A stretch of 7,374 nt of DNA from Anaerolineaceae bacterium (GTDB lineage: Bacteria; Chloroflexota; Anaerolineae; Anaerolineales; Anaerolineaceae): contig JAIOTF010000289.1 in assembly GCA_021107195.1 (NCBI GenBank), positions 1 to 7,374 of the forward strand, read 5' to 3'. Within the stretch, counting starts at the first letter, position 1, and each line of letters starts with the position of its first letter. The translations under genes were made by a program, and so were the position numbers. This document shows, one piece after another, positions 6,311 through 7,374 of this stretch. The notes under the pieces were generated by a model. That model saw only the letters and a program-made list of their open reading frames with translations, did no database searches and was not told the origin of the DNA.

Positions 6311-6399
6311 GCCTGCTTTTTTAGAAAGGTTTTTGATATGAGGCGTTGACCCTTTTCAAGGTGTTAGCAAAAAAGCAATCATTTTTTGAGAAGGGATTA

Positions 6400-7191
6400 A
6401 TGATGCAGCCAACATTGAAAGGCATTGAAGATATTGCCCGTGCGGCAGGAGAAATCTTGCGGTTGGGGTATCGCAAGCACCATGAGGTACGCCATAAGGG
6501 GGAAAAGGATCTGGTGACGGAGATTGATCAGCGATCTGAGGCTCTGATCATTGCCCGTATTCAGCAGGATTACCCCGGGCATACGATTGTGGCCGAAGAA
6601 AGCGGTTTGACGGATGGGGCGGTTGAACATTGCTGGTATATTGATCCATTGGACGGGACATTAAACTATGCGCATGGATTACCCCTCTTCGCAGTGTCGA
6701 TTGCATATGCGTGCCAGGGCGAGATACAGTTGGGTGTGGTCTATGACCCGATGCAGGATGTTTGCTACACTGCGCAGCGCGGCCAGGGCGCCTGGCTGAA
6801 CGGCGAATGCATTCATGTTTCATCAGAAACGGAGTTGGTCGACAGCTTGCTGGTGGGCAGTATTTCCCGCGAACCAGGCGGGGATGACGGACCGGCCAGC
6901 AGTATGGCCCTGTTTGCGGTTTTCAATGATTGCGCGCAGAGTGCGCGGCGGCTGGGCTGTGCCGCCCTCGACCTGTGCTATGTGGCTGCGGGTCAGGTGG
7001 ATGGCTATTGGGTCAAGAAGTTGAATGCCTGGGATGTGGCCGCAGCGGGGTTGATCGCCAGTGAAGCCGGAGCATTGGTGACCGATCTGCACGGCGAGAG
7101 TGATTATTTCCATCCGCCGTATTGTATCCTGGCGGCAAATCCCGGATTGCACGGCAAGCTGCTTAAGGTATTACGCCAGCAGGGGGTTTAA
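6400..7191 (+). CDS. Inositol monophosphatase family protein (SuhB-like)
   Basis: The 263-residue product has the usual length and metal-binding motifs of the Mg2+-dependent IMPase/SuhB family: LVTEID at 38-43, AEESG with E66-E67, DPLDGTLNYAHGLP with D82 and D85 at 82-95, and NAWDVAAAGLIASEAG with D212. These enzymes hydrolyse myo-inositol-1-phosphate; relatives act on fructose-1,6-bisphosphate, PAP/PAPS or histidinol phosphate, and the sequence alone does not separate these. It is probably cytoplasmic. The start is one of two adjacent ATGs (6400 or 6403), preceded by AAGGGA at 6391-6396. The frame extends to a TTG at 6346, but those 18 residues are not family-like. It stands alone between a strong upstream terminator and the window end, bracketed by a direct repeat. 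The long 5' region shows no convincing promoter; TTGACC at 6346-6351 lacks a partner -10. Confidence 0.92.
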   Translation: MMQPTLKGIEDIARAAGEILRLGYRKHHEVRHKGEKDLVTEIDQRSEALIIARIQQDYPGHTIVAEESGLTDGAVEHCWYIDPLDGTLNYAHGLPLFAVSIAYACQGEIQLGVVYDPMQDVCYTAQRGQGAWLNGECIHVSSETELVDSLLVGSISREPGGDDGPASSMALFAVFNDCAQSARRLGCAALDLCYVAAGQVDGYWVKKLNAWDVAAAGLIASEAGALVTDLHGESDYFHPPYCILAANPGLHGKLLKVLRQQGV

Positions 7192-7196
7192 CATTC

Positions 7197-7235
7197 CCCT
7201 TGGAAAGGTTGGCCGCGCCGCACCCGGTTTTGGAA
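7197..7235. repeat. Direct repeat, copy 2 (after the phosphatase gene)
   Basis: This is the second copy of the element at 6272-6310, starting only 5 bp after the phosphatase stop codon. The first 24 bp are identical, and the GGTTTTG-AA block follows at the same distance. The copies lie 925 bp apart in the same orientation. The remaining 139 bp of the window show no gene, terminator or strong promoter. Confidence 0.75.
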
Positions 7236-7374
7236 ATTTGATTGTTGGGGCAGCAATAACGAACACATGAGTTTTGTAAGGAAGTATTTAGCAGTTCCAA
7301 GCCTGTCTCTAAAAACGTGCGTGCATCCAGCTCCCAGTTGGGTTGTTATTGGACTCATAAATTGTCAAAATAAA

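Noticed and set aside
6272..7235. Integron-type cassette with attC sites around the phosphatase gene
   Set aside because: The repeats lack the RYYYAAC/GTTRRRY core sites and the internal pairing of attC, and no integrase is in the window.
7267..7374. Start of a gene at ATG 7267 running off the right edge
   Set aside because: It has 36 open codons, no ribosome-binding site and no recognisable protein character; it is likely chance.

Overview
The window holds seven intact bacterial genes, six on the plus strand and one on the minus strand, with short intergenic gaps and no rRNA, tRNA, CRISPR array, transposase or phage gene. The genes look like moderately GC-rich housekeeping and metabolic DNA separated by AT-richer spacers. 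Gene content and style (an isolated hutI, a Cys-rich ferredoxin-like protein with a CNCCPCCC run, an orphan response regulator with a coiled-coil tail) would suit an environmental Chloroflexota (Anaerolineae-like) genome. That assignment is an impression from protein style, not a proof.

Layout, left to right. (1) 196-1599 radA, the DNA branch-migration and recombination-repair ATPase, behind a TATAAT box. (2) 1844-2665, a TTG-started protein with 19 cysteines and two C-terminal [4Fe-4S] ferredoxin motifs, followed by a 12-bp hairpin. (3) 2804-3283 on the minus strand, a YbaK/EbsC-family aminoacyl-tRNA deacylase, with a good promoter in the 123-bp divergent region it shares with (4) 3407-4684 hutI, imidazolonepropionase. 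(5) 4744-5379, an HD-domain phosphohydrolase, 59 bp after hutI and probably co-transcribed; a REP-like palindrome sits on the hutI stop codon. (6) 5504-6151, a single-domain response regulator with a coiled-coil tail, whose promoter geometry predicts a leaderless mRNA, closed by a strong intrinsic terminator. (7) 6400-7191, an inositol-monophosphatase-family enzyme bracketed by two copies of a 24-bp perfect direct repeat. The last 183 bp hold the second repeat copy and no gene I can support.

The genes do not form one pathway. They look like mostly independent transcription units (DNA repair, redox, translation quality control, histidine degradation, signalling, phosphate-ester hydrolysis). 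I found no clear new multi-gene system. The points most worth a second look are the cysteine architecture of the Fe-S protein, the leaderless response regulator with a helical output of unknown role, the repeat pair around the phosphatase gene, and the palindrome that supplies the end of hutI.
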